From positions 124,001-188,000 of the forward strand of contig DASZPM010000008.1 in NCBI GenBank assembly GCA_035550215.1: 64,000 nt of DNA. The letters run 5' to 3'. Origin of the DNA: JABDFW01 sp035550215 (GTDB lineage Bacteria; Bacteroidota; Bacteroidia; Chitinophagales; Chitinophagaceae). The notes beneath the pieces are model-generated. The model saw nothing but the letters and a program-made list of their open reading frames with translations, was not told where the DNA came from and did no database searches. Made by a program: the position numbers and the translations under genes. Positions 53,087 through 62,033 of this stretch are shown piece after piece. Every line of letters begins with the position of its first letter. Within the stretch, counting starts at the first letter, position 1.

Positions 53087-53716
53087 ATGGCAGGCAGTAT
53101 TGTTCCATTAGTAGTGTTGTGGGAAGAATTTGTTAAAGAAGATAATTCAGGCGATATTCATCAATTCGCCCGCTGGATATTGCAAAAAGATACGACGAAG
53201 CCGGATAGTGGTTTGCTGAAAGAAGGATTCACACGGGGGAAATCATCCCCCAAAAATATTGATGACGACCTTGCGGATAGCTCAAAGGCATTAATGTACA
53301 TCTCCCGCCTGCACAAGTATATGCAAATGAAAAGTAAGCCTGTGATAAAGAAACTGGGCTTCGGCAAGGACCACGAGTACCTTATGCTGACATACATATA
53401 CCTGTTAAAGGAACCTAACAAGAAGGAACTGGCTAAAAAAATGCTGCTGGAAAATTCAACCACCGTTGAGATTTCAAACCGGCTGGTAAAGCGGGGATAT
53501 TTAAAGGAGACGACTGACGAGATAGATAAGCGGTCAACCCGGTTAAGCCTTACGGATAAGGGAGAGCAGAAACTGTTTGAAAGTTATGGTTATATGGAAA
53601 AGTCGTATGCGGGCTTTCTGAATTGTCTCACCGCAGCCGAACAGTCTGAATTAGTAAAGCTGCTGCAACGTGTTGAGCAGTACCACTACGCCGCTTTTGA
53701 GGTGGCCGATTTGTAA
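53087..53716 (+). CDS. MarR family transcriptional regulator
   Basis: 209 residues, longer than the usual 140-160 because of an N-terminal extension of about 60 residues. The winged helix is in the second half: DHEYLMLTYIYLLKEPNKKELAKKML, NSTTVEISNRLVKRGYLKE (recognition helix) and the wing DKRSTRLSLTDKGEQ near 150. Divergent from the TonB receptor-copper cluster, with a palindrome between, so it probably regulates that gene set or itself. The effector is unknown. The BioF-like gene follows after 30 bases, with its own -7 box. Confidence 0.88.
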   Translation: MAGSIVPLVVLWEEFVKEDNSGDIHQFARWILQKDTTKPDSGLLKEGFTRGKSSPKNIDDDLADSSKALMYISRLHKYMQMKSKPVIKKLGFGKDHEYLMLTYIYLLKEPNKKELAKKMLLENSTTVEISNRLVKRGYLKETTDEIDKRSTRLSLTDKGEQKLFESYGYMEKSYAGFLNCLTAAEQSELVKLLQRVEQYHYAAFEVADL

Positions 53717-53721
53717 AGCAG

Positions 53722-53729
53722 TACATTTG
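53722..53729 (+). promoter_or_regulatory. -7 promoter box TACATTTG of the BioF-like gene
   Basis: Exact TAnnTTTG match right after the MarR stop codon and 17 bases before the ATG at 53747. Confidence 0.5.
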
Positions 53730-53746
53730 CAGTTATTTATTGCACA

Positions 53747-54874
53747 ATGTATAATGATAGCTTCCTTGAAAAAAAACTGAACGAGCGCCGCGCTGCCGAC
53801 GCCTTTCGCAGTTTGCGCCTGCCCTATGGCAAAATTGATTTTTGCAGCAACGATTACCTGGGTATTGTAAAAAACAATTTGCTGCAACCATTGTTGTATA
53901 ATTCAATGCGGATAGCGGAAACCCAACCGGGCCTTCTTACGAGTGCAACGGGTTCGCGTCTATTGGCAGGAAACTCGTCCTTTACAGAAGAAACAGAAAC
54001 GCTTATAGCTGGCTTTCACGACAGCGATACGGCACTTATTTTCAATTCCGGGTATGATGCCAATACCGGCATACTTTCCTGCGTACCACAAAAAGGTGAC
54101 ACTATTTTGTATGATGCATTGTCGCATGCCTCAATAAGAGACGGCGTACGGCTATCATTCGCGGGTAGTTTTTCATTTGCCCACAATGATGTTAAAGATT
54201 TAGCAAAGAAACTGCAACAGGCTACAGGGAATATTTTTGTGGTAACTGAATCAGTGTTCAGTATGGACGGCGACCAATGCCCGTTGGCGGATATTATTGA
54301 TGTATGTAAAAAGTATAACGCTCACCTTATACTGGACGAAGCCCATGCAACAGGGGTTGTGGGTGAAAAAGGAGAGGGGCTTGCACAACACCTGGGCGTG
54401 CATAAAGATGTTTTTTGCCGCATGCACACTTTTGGTAAAGCTTGCGGTTGCCATGGTGCGGTGGCGCTGGGCTCACAAAAACTGAAAGATTATCTTGTTA
54501 ATTTTTCACGCAGCTTTATTTATACAACAGCTTTGCCGGAACATGCCATAGCTTGTATTAATGCCAGCTACAGAACATTCCCGGCTATGGTAAAGGAACG
54601 GTTGCACCTGCAAAACATAATCAACCTCTTTCAATCTGCCTCCATGCCTTATCAAAAACTGGAGTCACACACACCCATACAGGTTGTAATAATACCCGGT
54701 AACAGTGCTGCTAAAAAGGTAGCGGAAAACCTGCAGCAAACCGGTTTTGATGTACGGGCAATTCTATACCCTACCGTGCCAAAACAAAAAGAGCGGCTTC
54801 GTATAGTGCTGCATTCTTTTAATACGGTGGAAGAAGTAGAATCGCTGGTGAAAATTTTGAGCGGTGGGGAATGA
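53747..54874 (+). CDS. 8-amino-7-oxononanoate synthase-like enzyme (alpha-oxoamine synthase family)
   Basis: 375 residues, PLP-dependent. Family landmarks: DFCSNDYLGIVKN near 27, GSRLLAGNSSFTEETETLIA near 70, LIFNSGYDANTGIL near 97, LDEAHATGVVGEKG near 197 with the Asp that holds the PLP ring nitrogen, and HTFGKACGCHGAVAL near 228 with the Schiff-base lysine. It condenses an acyl-CoA or acyl-ACP with an amino acid; BioF joins pimeloyl units to alanine in biotin synthesis. Other bio genes are absent here, so related reactions (for example sphingolipid-type or KBL) cannot be excluded, although the sequence is closest to BioF. Confidence 0.88.
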   Translation: MYNDSFLEKKLNERRAADAFRSLRLPYGKIDFCSNDYLGIVKNNLLQPLLYNSMRIAETQPGLLTSATGSRLLAGNSSFTEETETLIAGFHDSDTALIFNSGYDANTGILSCVPQKGDTILYDALSHASIRDGVRLSFAGSFSFAHNDVKDLAKKLQQATGNIFVVTESVFSMDGDQCPLADIIDVCKKYNAHLILDEAHATGVVGEKGEGLAQHLGVHKDVFCRMHTFGKACGCHGAVALGSQKLKDYLVNFSRSFIYTTALPEHAIACINASYRTFPAMVKERLHLQNIINLFQSASMPYQKLESHTPIQVVIIPGNSAAKKVAENLQQTGFDVRAILYPTVPKQKERLRIVLHSFNTVEEVESLVKILSGGE

Positions 54875-54928
54875 TGAACGTGTTGCCGGGATTTTAGTAA
54901 ACAGGTTGAAAAATTATAAAATACCCGC

Positions 54929-55333
54929 TCAGGCAATATCGGCAACAGTTTTCTTTTCTAATATAGCAAGGTTAGCATCCCTTACATCGCACATAACGCG
55001 GTGTAGGCCACAGTTTTTTTCATCACAATTCTTGCATCGCTGGTAAAAATGCAGGCTTACACAGGGCAAAAGGGCTATCGGGCCGTCGATAAGCCGGAAT
55101 ACATCTGCAAGCAACACCTTTTTTGGATGTTTTGCCAGGAAATAGCCGCCGCCTTTGCCTTTTTTGCTGTCGAGAATTTCCGCGCGTTTTAATTCCAGCA
55201 ATATGTTTTCCAGGAACTTCAGAGGAATTTTTCTCTTCCGGGAAATTTCTGCTATAAGTACCGGGCCTTTTTCATACTCCTGTGCAAGGTGCATCAGGGC
55301 TTTAAAGGCATATTGCGTTTTCTTTGAGAGCAT
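54929..55333 (-). CDS. Rrf2 family transcriptional regulator with cysteine cluster
   Basis: 134 residues. Winged helix: KTQYAFKALMHLAQEY (helix 1), VLIAEISRKRKIPLKFLENILLEL (helix-turn-helix), SKKGKGGGYFLAKHP (wing). The segment after the wing holds Cys91, Cys100, Cys103, Cys108 and Cys115, more than the three of IscR, in a CxxCxxxxC arrangement that could bind an Fe-S cluster or another metal. Divergent from the small barrel gene; its -7 box is at 55347-55354. It ends convergent to the BioF-like gene. Target genes unknown. Confidence 0.9.
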   Translation of the reverse strand: MLSKKTQYAFKALMHLAQEYEKGPVLIAEISRKRKIPLKFLENILLELKRAEILDSKKGKGGGYFLAKHPKKVLLADVFRLIDGPIALLPCVSLHFYQRCKNCDEKNCGLHRVMCDVRDANLAILEKKTVADIA

Positions 55334-55346
55334 ATTAATTTATTTA

Positions 55347-55354
55347 CAAAACTA
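55347..55354 (-). promoter_or_regulatory. -7 promoter box TAGTTTTG of the Rrf2 gene
   Basis: Exact TAnnTTTG match on the reverse strand, 13 bases before the ATG at 55333. Confidence 0.5.
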
Positions 55355-55409
55355 AATACGAAGATAATATGAAAACTATGCTTTAATTTACAACCGAAAA
55401 TAAAGTTTT

Positions 55410-55934
55410 ATGAAAAATTACCACCACAGCAAGGTAATAACCTTATTAATATTCTTTGCTGCAACCTTTACTTTTAATTCCCTTAAAGCCCAGAAACTTG
55501 TTTTTTTATTTGGCCACGCGGTATATTCCACTCCTGCCGGTTCGGCTTTTAAAGATGCATATAACTTCGGCGCTGGTGGCGAAGCGGGTGTTGGTGTTGG
55601 CCTGCTCGGAAAAACTTTCTTTACAGGTACTGTTGGCTACACCGACTTTTTTCATTCTTCTGCCAATTCTTCCGGTAACTTAAGCTATATACCCGTTAAA
55701 GCAGGCATACGGCACTACCTTTTTGCAAAAATGCTGTTTATTCATGGTGATATAGGTGCAGGTTTTATTAAAGAAAACAAGATAAATTATTCAGCCACAA
55801 AAGCCACCGGCGACCTGGGTGTTGGAATAAAACTGGCCGGGCTTGAACTGCTGGCTGATTATGATGGCTTTCTCGGAAATAACCCTTCAGGCTCATGGTT
55901 TGGTTTTAAAGCCGGTTTCAGTTTTGGGCTGTAA
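55410..55934 (+). CDS. Small secreted barrel-like hypothetical protein
   Basis: 174 residues. Signal peptide about 1-27 (hydrophobic ITLLIFFAATFTFNSLKA, then QKL). The mature part is rich in Gly, Phe and Tyr in alternating strands (FGAGGEAGVGVGLLGKTFFTGTVGY, GVGIKLAGLELLADYDGF) and ends in WFGFKAGFSFGL with a terminal aromatic-hydrophobic pattern as in outer-membrane beta-barrels, so an eight-stranded OmpW/OmpX-like porin fold is likely. Divergent from the Rrf2 gene and possibly under its control. No named family recognised. Confidence 0.72.
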   Translation: MKNYHHSKVITLLIFFAATFTFNSLKAQKLVFLFGHAVYSTPAGSAFKDAYNFGAGGEAGVGVGLLGKTFFTGTVGYTDFFHSSANSSGNLSYIPVKAGIRHYLFAKMLFIHGDIGAGFIKENKINYSATKATGDLGVGIKLAGLELLADYDGFLGNNPSGSWFGFKAGFSFGL

Positions 55935-55946
55935 TATCTGCACGGT

Positions 55947-56582
55947 TTATATCAGCTTGTGTTCATAGGCGTACTTTACAAGGCCTATAACACTATTTGT
56001 TTTTGTTTTTCGAAAGATATTCTTGCGGTGGGTTTCTACCGTTCTTTCGCTTATAAAAAGTTTATCTGCTATTTCTTTATTGGATAACTCTTTTTCAATC
56101 AACCCAACAATTTCTATTTCACGTTGTGTAAGGTGTGTTTCCTCATTTTCCCTTTTTACAGTACTGAATTTTGTCAGTTCATCCAATACCTGCTCACTAA
56201 AATAAATACCTCCGCCGGCTATTTTTTTAATAGCGTGGGCAAGTTCCTCTTTTCCAATGTTTTTAAGCACATAGCCGGCAATATCGGCATTGTTTATCAT
56301 TTCGTTTACTATATCGCCCTGCCCGCTCATGCTTAAGGCCAAAATTTTTATTGATGGATACCGCTCTCTTACTTTGGCGGCAAGTTGCTGGCCGTTCATT
56401 TCGGGCATCATAATATCAGTCAGTAAAATATCAACAGGGTTCTTTTGCAGCAGCCCCAGCATTTCTGATGCAGACGTTGTGCAGACTATAATACTAAATG
56501 CGTCATAACCCTGCAGCAAAGATGTGATGCCGTCAATCACAATTTGATGATCATCAACAATGGCAAGCTTAATTTTCTCCAT
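55947..56582 (-). CDS. LuxR/NarL-type response regulator
   Basis: 211 residues from ATG 56582 (MEKIKLAIVDDHQIV). Receiver: acidic Asp10-Asp11, phosphoacceptor Asp56 in LLTDIMMPEMNG, switch Thr/Ser near ALSMSGQGD, and the lysine in YVLKNIGKEEL near 107. Output: GerE/LuxR helix-turn-helix LTQREIEIVGLIEKELSNKEIADKLFISERTVETHRKNI. It follows two paralogous histidine kinase genes in one transcription unit (42-base gap) and should be phosphorylated by one or both. Ends close to the convergent barrel gene. Confidence 0.95.
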   Translation of the reverse strand: MEKIKLAIVDDHQIVIDGITSLLQGYDAFSIIVCTTSASEMLGLLQKNPVDILLTDIMMPEMNGQQLAAKVRERYPSIKILALSMSGQGDIVNEMINNADIAGYVLKNIGKEELAHAIKKIAGGGIYFSEQVLDELTKFSTVKRENEETHLTQREIEIVGLIEKELSNKEIADKLFISERTVETHRKNIFRKTKTNSVIGLVKYAYEHKLI

Positions 56583-56624
56583 TTCTACATAGGGGGTGTT
56601 AACCTGAACGTGAAAATACAAATT

Positions 56625-58424
56625 TTATGTTACAGGAACGTAAATTGCAACCAGCGTGCCGTTGCCGGGTGTTGAATCCCACTCAACAGTACCTTTAAGA
56701 TAGTTGATGCGGCTTTGTATATTTTTCAAGCCAATCCCGTCAAAATTGCCCTTATCCCGGGTGTTAAAGCCTTTGCCGTTATCTTCTATGGTTGCTTTTA
56801 TTCCTTCCTCATCTTTAATCAGCGATATGTCAAGCCGTTTTGCCCCGGAATGCCGCATTACATTATTTACACATTCCTGTATAACACGGTATAATACAGT
56901 TTCAATATTCCCATCAATCCTGGTATTTAATCCTTCGGAATGAAAATTTATGCAAATTAATTTGCTGTCTATTTTGTCAATAAATTCTCCTGTAGCATGG
57001 GCAAGGCCGTGTTTAAGCAATGCGTCCGGCATCATGTTGCGAGACACTGTGCGTACCTCCCGGCAACTGTCATCTATTAAACTCGCCACTTTGGCGAATT
57101 TGTTTTTTTGCTCGGCTGTAGTAAATGGAATATCATTTTCTATGGAAGACAAGTTCATTTTTGCCGCTACCATCATTTGCCCAACCCCATCGTGTAATTC
57201 GGCTGCTATGCGTTTACGTTCGGCTTCTTCGGCTGATATAACGGCTTTTGTCGCTATTTCCTGCTGTTTTAAAATTTCGGCATGCAATCTTGCCTGCTGG
57301 TGCAGCCGGTACCGCCTGTACCATGAATATCCAAGCATACCTGCCAGCACCAGCAGCACCGAAATTCCGGCGATGAAATAGTTGCGTTTGGTTATTTCAA
57401 ATTTCTGTTCCTCAATAGTACGTTTACCCTCGGCCGTTTCATATTTTGTTGATAATTCTTCAACCTGCTTTGCCGATGCCAGTTTGTAAATTGAATCTCT
57501 TAAAGCAGTACCCTCGCTGTAATAGTCAAATGCCTTTTTATAATCTTTCTGCCTGTAGGCAATGTTTGACAGTTGCTGCAGGTTTGATGCCCGCATATCC
57601 GGTATCATATTGCCGATGTAACTGTTGCTGGCTAAATAATTTTCACTGGCTTTATCATAAGCGCCTTCTGCCTGGTAAATATCACCAAGGTCAGAATGGG
57701 AGAGGGCTACGGCAAAAGAATCATTAGCGCGCTGCCGTATACGTAGCGATTTTATGGCAAAGTTTTCTGCCTTCTCAAAATTTCCCTGTTCGTTATAAAC
57801 CCCGGCAATAAAACTCAGCGCATAGGATATGCCAATGGAGTCTTTTATCTTCTGCTTTAAGCCGAGCGATTTATTGTAATACAGCAAAGCGTCATCATAA
57901 TTCTTTTGGTATTCGTAAACAACCCCGCATTCGTTATAAATGCTGGCAAGGTTATTATCATCATGCAGTGACTGAAATATGGTGATTGCTTTGTTATAAA
58001 AATTAAGCGCGCGAACATATTCGCCCGTTTTACGGTACAGCTTTGCCACGTTATTGTAGGTGGCGCCCAAAGTGGCAATATCACCTGCCGACTGCAATAC
58101 ATTGATGGCTTTAAAATAATAGCTTGCAGCGCTGTCATAAGCGCCGTTGAAATAAAATGCAGCGCCTATATTGTCGTAAAAAGCGCCTTTTTTTTGGGCG
58201 TCATTTTTTTTAACCGCTAATGCCAGTCCTTTTTGCCCGTAAAAAAGATTACTGTCAAAATCTTTAAAAGCCATTGTTTCAGAAAGCTGCTTGTATATGC
58301 TTATGCCTGCGGAGTCGCCAATACTCTTTTGCAGCAAAGCTTCGAGGCTGTCAATAGTTTGCCTTTGCGCGCCGGCATAGCCAGTGCCAATAAACAGCAC
58401 CAATATCGTCAGCATTTTTCTCAT
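56625..58424 (-). CDS. TPR sensor histidine kinase (HisKA_3 type), copy 2 of tandem pair
   Basis: 599 residues: signal peptide (1-19), about six tetratricopeptide repeats (30-330) in the periplasm, one membrane helix (about 348-368), a short coiled coil, the dimerisation helix with ERKRIAAELHDGVGQMM (phospho-His411) and an HATPase_c domain with CVNNVMRHSGAK (N box), EDNGKGF (G1) and GIGLKNIQSR (G2). No known ligand domain; TPRs may sense a periplasmic protein or peptide. It is the second of two tandem paralogues and directly precedes the response regulator gene. Sequence from the membrane helix onward is very close to the upstream kinase; the sensor halves differ more. Confidence 0.95.
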   Translation of the reverse strand: MRKMLTILVLFIGTGYAGAQRQTIDSLEALLQKSIGDSAGISIYKQLSETMAFKDFDSNLFYGQKGLALAVKKNDAQKKGAFYDNIGAAFYFNGAYDSAASYYFKAINVLQSAGDIATLGATYNNVAKLYRKTGEYVRALNFYNKAITIFQSLHDDNNLASIYNECGVVYEYQKNYDDALLYYNKSLGLKQKIKDSIGISYALSFIAGVYNEQGNFEKAENFAIKSLRIRQRANDSFAVALSHSDLGDIYQAEGAYDKASENYLASNSYIGNMIPDMRASNLQQLSNIAYRQKDYKKAFDYYSEGTALRDSIYKLASAKQVEELSTKYETAEGKRTIEEQKFEITKRNYFIAGISVLLVLAGMLGYSWYRRYRLHQQARLHAEILKQQEIATKAVISAEEAERKRIAAELHDGVGQMMVAAKMNLSSIENDIPFTTAEQKNKFAKVASLIDDSCREVRTVSRNMMPDALLKHGLAHATGEFIDKIDSKLICINFHSEGLNTRIDGNIETVLYRVIQECVNNVMRHSGAKRLDISLIKDEEGIKATIEDNGKGFNTRDKGNFDGIGLKNIQSRINYLKGTVEWDSTPGNGTLVAIYVPVT

Positions 58425-58450
58425 GTAGCCAATGAAGGAATTGTATGATA

Positions 58451-60376
58451 TTAAACGGGTACGTAAATCGCTACTACAGTGCCTTTACCCGTGGCGGAAT
58501 CCCATTCTACCGTTCCTTTCAGATAATTAATGCGCGTTTGAATATTTTTTAAACCAATACCTTCAAAATTATTTTTATTGCGGGTGTCAAAACCCCTGCC
58601 GTTGTCTTCAATAGTGGCGCTTATCCCTTCTTCATCTTTTACCAGCGATATATCAAGCCTGCCCGCCCGCGCGTGTTTAATTACATTGTTCACACACTCC
58701 TGTATCACCCTGTATAAAACAGTTTCTATGTTTGAATCTATTTTTTCATTTAACCCCTCCGCGTGCAGGCTTATATGAATAACTTTCTCATCAATCTTAT
58801 CAATAAACTCGCGTACTGCCAGCGCCAGCCCTGATTTAAGCAATGCGTTAGGCATCATGTTGTGTGAAACGGTGCGTACTTCGCCGCAACTGTCATCAAT
58901 CAATGCTACAACCCGGTCAAACCGTTCTTTTTGCTCAGCGGATGAAAAGCTTATTTCATCTTCTATCGAAGATAAATTCATTTTGGCCGCACTCATCATT
59001 TGGCCCACTCCATCGTGTAACTCAGCCGCAATACGTTTCCGCTCGTTTTCCTCTGCAGATATAACAGCTTTTGTGGCAATATCCTGCTGCTTTACAATTT
59101 CAGCCTGCAGCTTAGCCTGCTGTTTCAGGCGGTATCGCCGGTAAGCGGAATAGCCAAGCATTCCACCTAATATCAAAATGCCTGAAATAGCCCAAATAAA
59201 ATAATTGCGCCTGGTTATCTGGAATTGCTGCTCAACAATCTGTTTCTCCTTTTCAAGTGTTTTATATTTTACTTCCTGTGCAGCAAAATTTTTGCTCAGC
59301 CCGTCGGTATAAATGCTGTCTCTTGTATTGGCATAAAGTTTATACATGTCAAGCGCAAGCGAAGCCTTGTTTTCCTGTTCATATAACTGGGAAAATTCCA
59401 GGTAGGCCTGGCTGACCTCGAGTTTGCAGTTAACCGCATTAAATCCCTTTTGCAGTGCCAGTTTAAGAACTGTTTCGGCGCTGTCATTTTTCTTTTGGGC
59501 TAAAAAAACAGAAGCTTTGTTATTAAGGCAGCTAACCATGCCCTTTGTGTCGCCTAATGACTCCCTTATTGAAAATGACTCATTTACAACGGCAATTGCC
59601 TGGTTATATTCTTTTGTCTGTACATACAGGTTACCGAGGTTGTTAAGTGCGTTTGAAAGATATTCTTTGTCGCCCAACTGGCGGGATATGGCTACACCTT
59701 TTTGATAATACTCTTTTGTTTTGTCATATTTCTTTTTAAGAAGGTATATGTTGCCTACGTTAACATAACTGCCTGCAAGCCCAATTTTATCACCCAGCTT
59801 TTCTTTAAGGGCTATTGATTCCTCCTGGTATTGTATGGCCTCATCGTACCGGCCCATATTTTGATTCAGGATGCCTATGTTGTTAAGTGAATATGAAACA
59901 CCAAAATCATTATTATATTTTTTGAAGATGGCCAGCGCTTTTTGCTGTGCATCTTCAGCGTTTTGAAACTGCCCCTCCTTTTGATATACTATGCCAATTT
60001 TATTGTAAAGCTTGGCTACCCCTAATTCATCATTTAGCTGCAGGCGTATGGGCATGGCCCTTTGGTATAACTGAATGGCGGTGTCATAGTCCTCTTTGTC
60101 ATAATAAAGTATACCAAGGTCGTTGTAGGCCTGGGCAATGCTTGATGGAAAATTTATTTTTTTGGCCAGGGCAATGGCTTTGTTACCATATTCAATAGCC
60201 TTGTCCCTGTCAACCAGCCTGTACTGCCAGGTAAGTTCATTGTACGTTTTGGCGAGTGCAGAATCTTTTTGCACTGCGGCCAGCCTTTCAAGGCTGTCTA
60301 TTATTTTGGCATTGTTTTGGGCATTACCATGGGGTATTGCTATGGCAAGTATAAGGAGGATTAAAAGCAATTTCAT
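58451..60376 (-). CDS. TPR sensor histidine kinase (HisKA_3 type), copy 1 of tandem pair
   Basis: 641 residues: signal peptide (1-19), about eight TPR units (25-360), with ALAKTYNELTWQYR and repeated AxxxxxLGxxY patterns, one membrane helix (about 393-413), phospho-His454 in ELHDGVGQMM, and HATPase_c with CVNNVIKHARAG, EDNGRGF and GIGLKNIQTR. It starts the kinase-kinase-regulator unit, with the second kinase 26 bases downstream. Extra repeats compared with its partner suggest that the pair arose by duplication and then diverged in the sensor. A near-match -7 box (TACATTTC) lies about 16 bases before the ATG. Confidence 0.95.
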   Translation of the reverse strand: MKLLLILLILAIAIPHGNAQNNAKIIDSLERLAAVQKDSALAKTYNELTWQYRLVDRDKAIEYGNKAIALAKKINFPSSIAQAYNDLGILYYDKEDYDTAIQLYQRAMPIRLQLNDELGVAKLYNKIGIVYQKEGQFQNAEDAQQKALAIFKKYNNDFGVSYSLNNIGILNQNMGRYDEAIQYQEESIALKEKLGDKIGLAGSYVNVGNIYLLKKKYDKTKEYYQKGVAISRQLGDKEYLSNALNNLGNLYVQTKEYNQAIAVVNESFSIRESLGDTKGMVSCLNNKASVFLAQKKNDSAETVLKLALQKGFNAVNCKLEVSQAYLEFSQLYEQENKASLALDMYKLYANTRDSIYTDGLSKNFAAQEVKYKTLEKEKQIVEQQFQITRRNYFIWAISGILILGGMLGYSAYRRYRLKQQAKLQAEIVKQQDIATKAVISAEENERKRIAAELHDGVGQMMSAAKMNLSSIEDEISFSSAEQKERFDRVVALIDDSCGEVRTVSHNMMPNALLKSGLALAVREFIDKIDEKVIHISLHAEGLNEKIDSNIETVLYRVIQECVNNVIKHARAGRLDISLVKDEEGISATIEDNGRGFDTRNKNNFEGIGLKNIQTRINYLKGTVEWDSATGKGTVVAIYVPV

Positions 60377-60460
60377 ATAACAGCGGCGAAATGTAGCTTA
60401 AATATAAAGATTTTATTAAAATAGCACCATAATAATTAACGTCCCGCAGGCAGTTTAAGC

Positions 60461-60498
60461 AAAAAAAATCGCTGCCCTATATTTCTACCGGGCAGCGA
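60461..60498 (-). terminator. Intrinsic terminator of dapB
   Basis: TCGCTGCCC (60469-60477) pairs perfectly with GGGCAGCGA (60490-60498) across a 12-base loop. On the reverse strand the hairpin is followed by eight U (complement of 60461-60468), 51 bases after the dapB stop. The other side has TTGTTTTT, so it may also work for forward transcripts. Confidence 0.8.
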
Positions 60499-60548
60499 CA
60501 TTGTTTTTCAAAACAGTTGACTCCAATTGTATAAGCTGGATTGTTATA

Positions 60549-61265
60549 TTAAAACCCTAACACATCTTTCATGCTGAAAATCCCTTCTTTGGTATAGAGA
60601 AATTCTGCCGCCAATACAGCCCCGCCGGCAAAACCTTTACGGTTATGGGCGGTATGAATTATTTCAATATCATCAATGGAAGAAGTGTACTTTATTTTAT
60701 GTGTTCCGGGTGCGGGGTCTATACGTTCGCTGATAATTTCCAGTTCGTTTACATCGTCGCTAATATGGTTTACCCAGGTTTTTTTTGTTTTTATAAAGGC
60801 CAGCACCTGTTCAGCAAGCGTGATAGCGGTGCCACTCGGCGCGTCTTTTTTCTGTGTGTGATGAATTTCTTCCAGCGCTACATCATATTCAGTATGCGGC
60901 GCCATAAGCTTCGCCAGGTAGGTATTCAATTCAAAAAATATATTCACCCCTATGCTAAAATTACTGGCGTACAAAAAGGCGCAATTTTGTTGCAGGCAAT
61001 AATCAACCACGTTGTTGTATTGAGTTAACCACCCGGTTGAGCCTGAAACAACAGGTATGCCCGCCCCAAGGCATTTCTTTATGTTTTCGGCAGCACTGTG
61101 CGGCCCGGTAAATTCTATGGCCACATCTGCCTGCTTTACTGCTTCAACAGTAAAATCTTCTACGTTTTCAATACCTATCCGTAATACTATTTCATGCCCT
61201 TTTTCAATAGCTATTTCCTCAATAGCGTGCCCCATTTTGCCGTAGCCGATTAACGCGATTTTCAT
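60549..61265 (-). CDS. dapB: 4-hydroxy-tetrahydrodipicolinate reductase
   Basis: 238 residues. NAD(P)H-dependent step of the diaminopimelate-lysine pathway, which supplies peptidoglycan. GYGKMGHAIEEIA near residue 7 is the dinucleotide loop, STGW near 76, and EEIHHTQKKDAPSGTAI near 132 holds the catalytic His-His and Lys. Slightly shorter than the E. coli enzyme, as usual in Bacteroidota. Preceded by the DUF5683 gene (78 bases) in a row with parB and parA, and followed by a strong terminator. Confidence 0.95.
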   Translation of the reverse strand: MKIALIGYGKMGHAIEEIAIEKGHEIVLRIGIENVEDFTVEAVKQADVAIEFTGPHSAAENIKKCLGAGIPVVSGSTGWLTQYNNVVDYCLQQNCAFLYASNFSIGVNIFFELNTYLAKLMAPHTEYDVALEEIHHTQKKDAPSGTAITLAEQVLAFIKTKKTWVNHISDDVNELEIISERIDPAPGTHKIKYTSSIDDIEIIHTAHNRKGFAGGAVLAAEFLYTKEGIFSMKDVLGF

Positions 61266-61343
61266 ATAAGATTATTTACCGCTGCGAAAATACTAAAACC
61301 AAAAAGATGATTGGTTTTCTCAGGCTGGAATATCAAAATTAAA

Positions 61344-62030
61344 TCATGGTACGAATGTGTGAACTTTTTGTGTATGCGATTTAAAGTTTAATACGATGCC
61401 AATGTTTGCTGAACTGGTAACGGGATTATAGGAAGGTTGTACGTGCATTGATAAATCATCACTTACATCAAAATCTTTTAAATGGCCGAAAACAGTAGCA
61501 TCTACTACGTTAAGTCCCCATGCTAAGAGGGTGACAAGCAGTGAGTAATCCCTGTCCTGCCTGAATTGGTTACGGTATTTCTGCAGGGAGGCGGCATCAA
61601 GCGGGTAGCCATTATAAAAAAGGCGAGGGTCTATTTTTTTAAAATCCGCAGTGTCGTTGGTTACTACAATAGTGTAGGCATCTCTTGTTTTTTTATACCA
61701 GGTGTTATTGTAAAAAAAGGTGCCTACGGGTATGCCAATAGCAGCGTAAACAATGGGTATTTTCCAATATTCCCTGTTATAAGCCTGGCCCCAGCCCGGT
61801 AAAATAAGTGACCTGAGGGTTGCTTTGTGCGGGTCGTGTTTGGGTTTAATTTTCGCAAGAGTGTCAATGCCTGCAGTAACTGTTGTATCTGCAGGAGATG
61901 CCTTTTTTATAGTGCCGATTTTTTTTGCTGTATCCGGCAATACACTCATAAAATGCGCCTTAGACGAGTCCTGGGCATAAGCTGAAGCGGCTGTGCCAAA
62001 TAACAGTATAATAAAACAACACCAACGCAT
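61344..62030 (-). CDS. DUF5683 membrane-associated protein
   Basis: 228 residues. Signal peptide about 1-20 (ending AYA/QDS), a low-complexity Thr/Lys-rich region, then LRSLILPGWGQAYNREYWKIPIVYAAIG near residue 72, which defines DUF5683, with two membrane helices and a terminal strand-rich part VTSSANIGIVLNFKSH. Function unknown. It begins 3 bases after the parB stop and precedes dapB, an order that I recall from other Bacteroidota genomes, so it is probably part of one operon. Confidence 0.82.
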   Translation of the reverse strand: MRWCCFIILLFGTAASAYAQDSSKAHFMSVLPDTAKKIGTIKKASPADTTVTAGIDTLAKIKPKHDPHKATLRSLILPGWGQAYNREYWKIPIVYAAIGIPVGTFFYNNTWYKKTRDAYTIVVTNDTADFKKIDPRLFYNGYPLDAASLQKYRNQFRQDRDYSLLVTLLAWGLNVVDATVFGHLKDFDVSDDLSMHVQPSYNPVTSSANIGIVLNFKSHTQKVHTFVP

Positions 62031-62033
62031 AAT

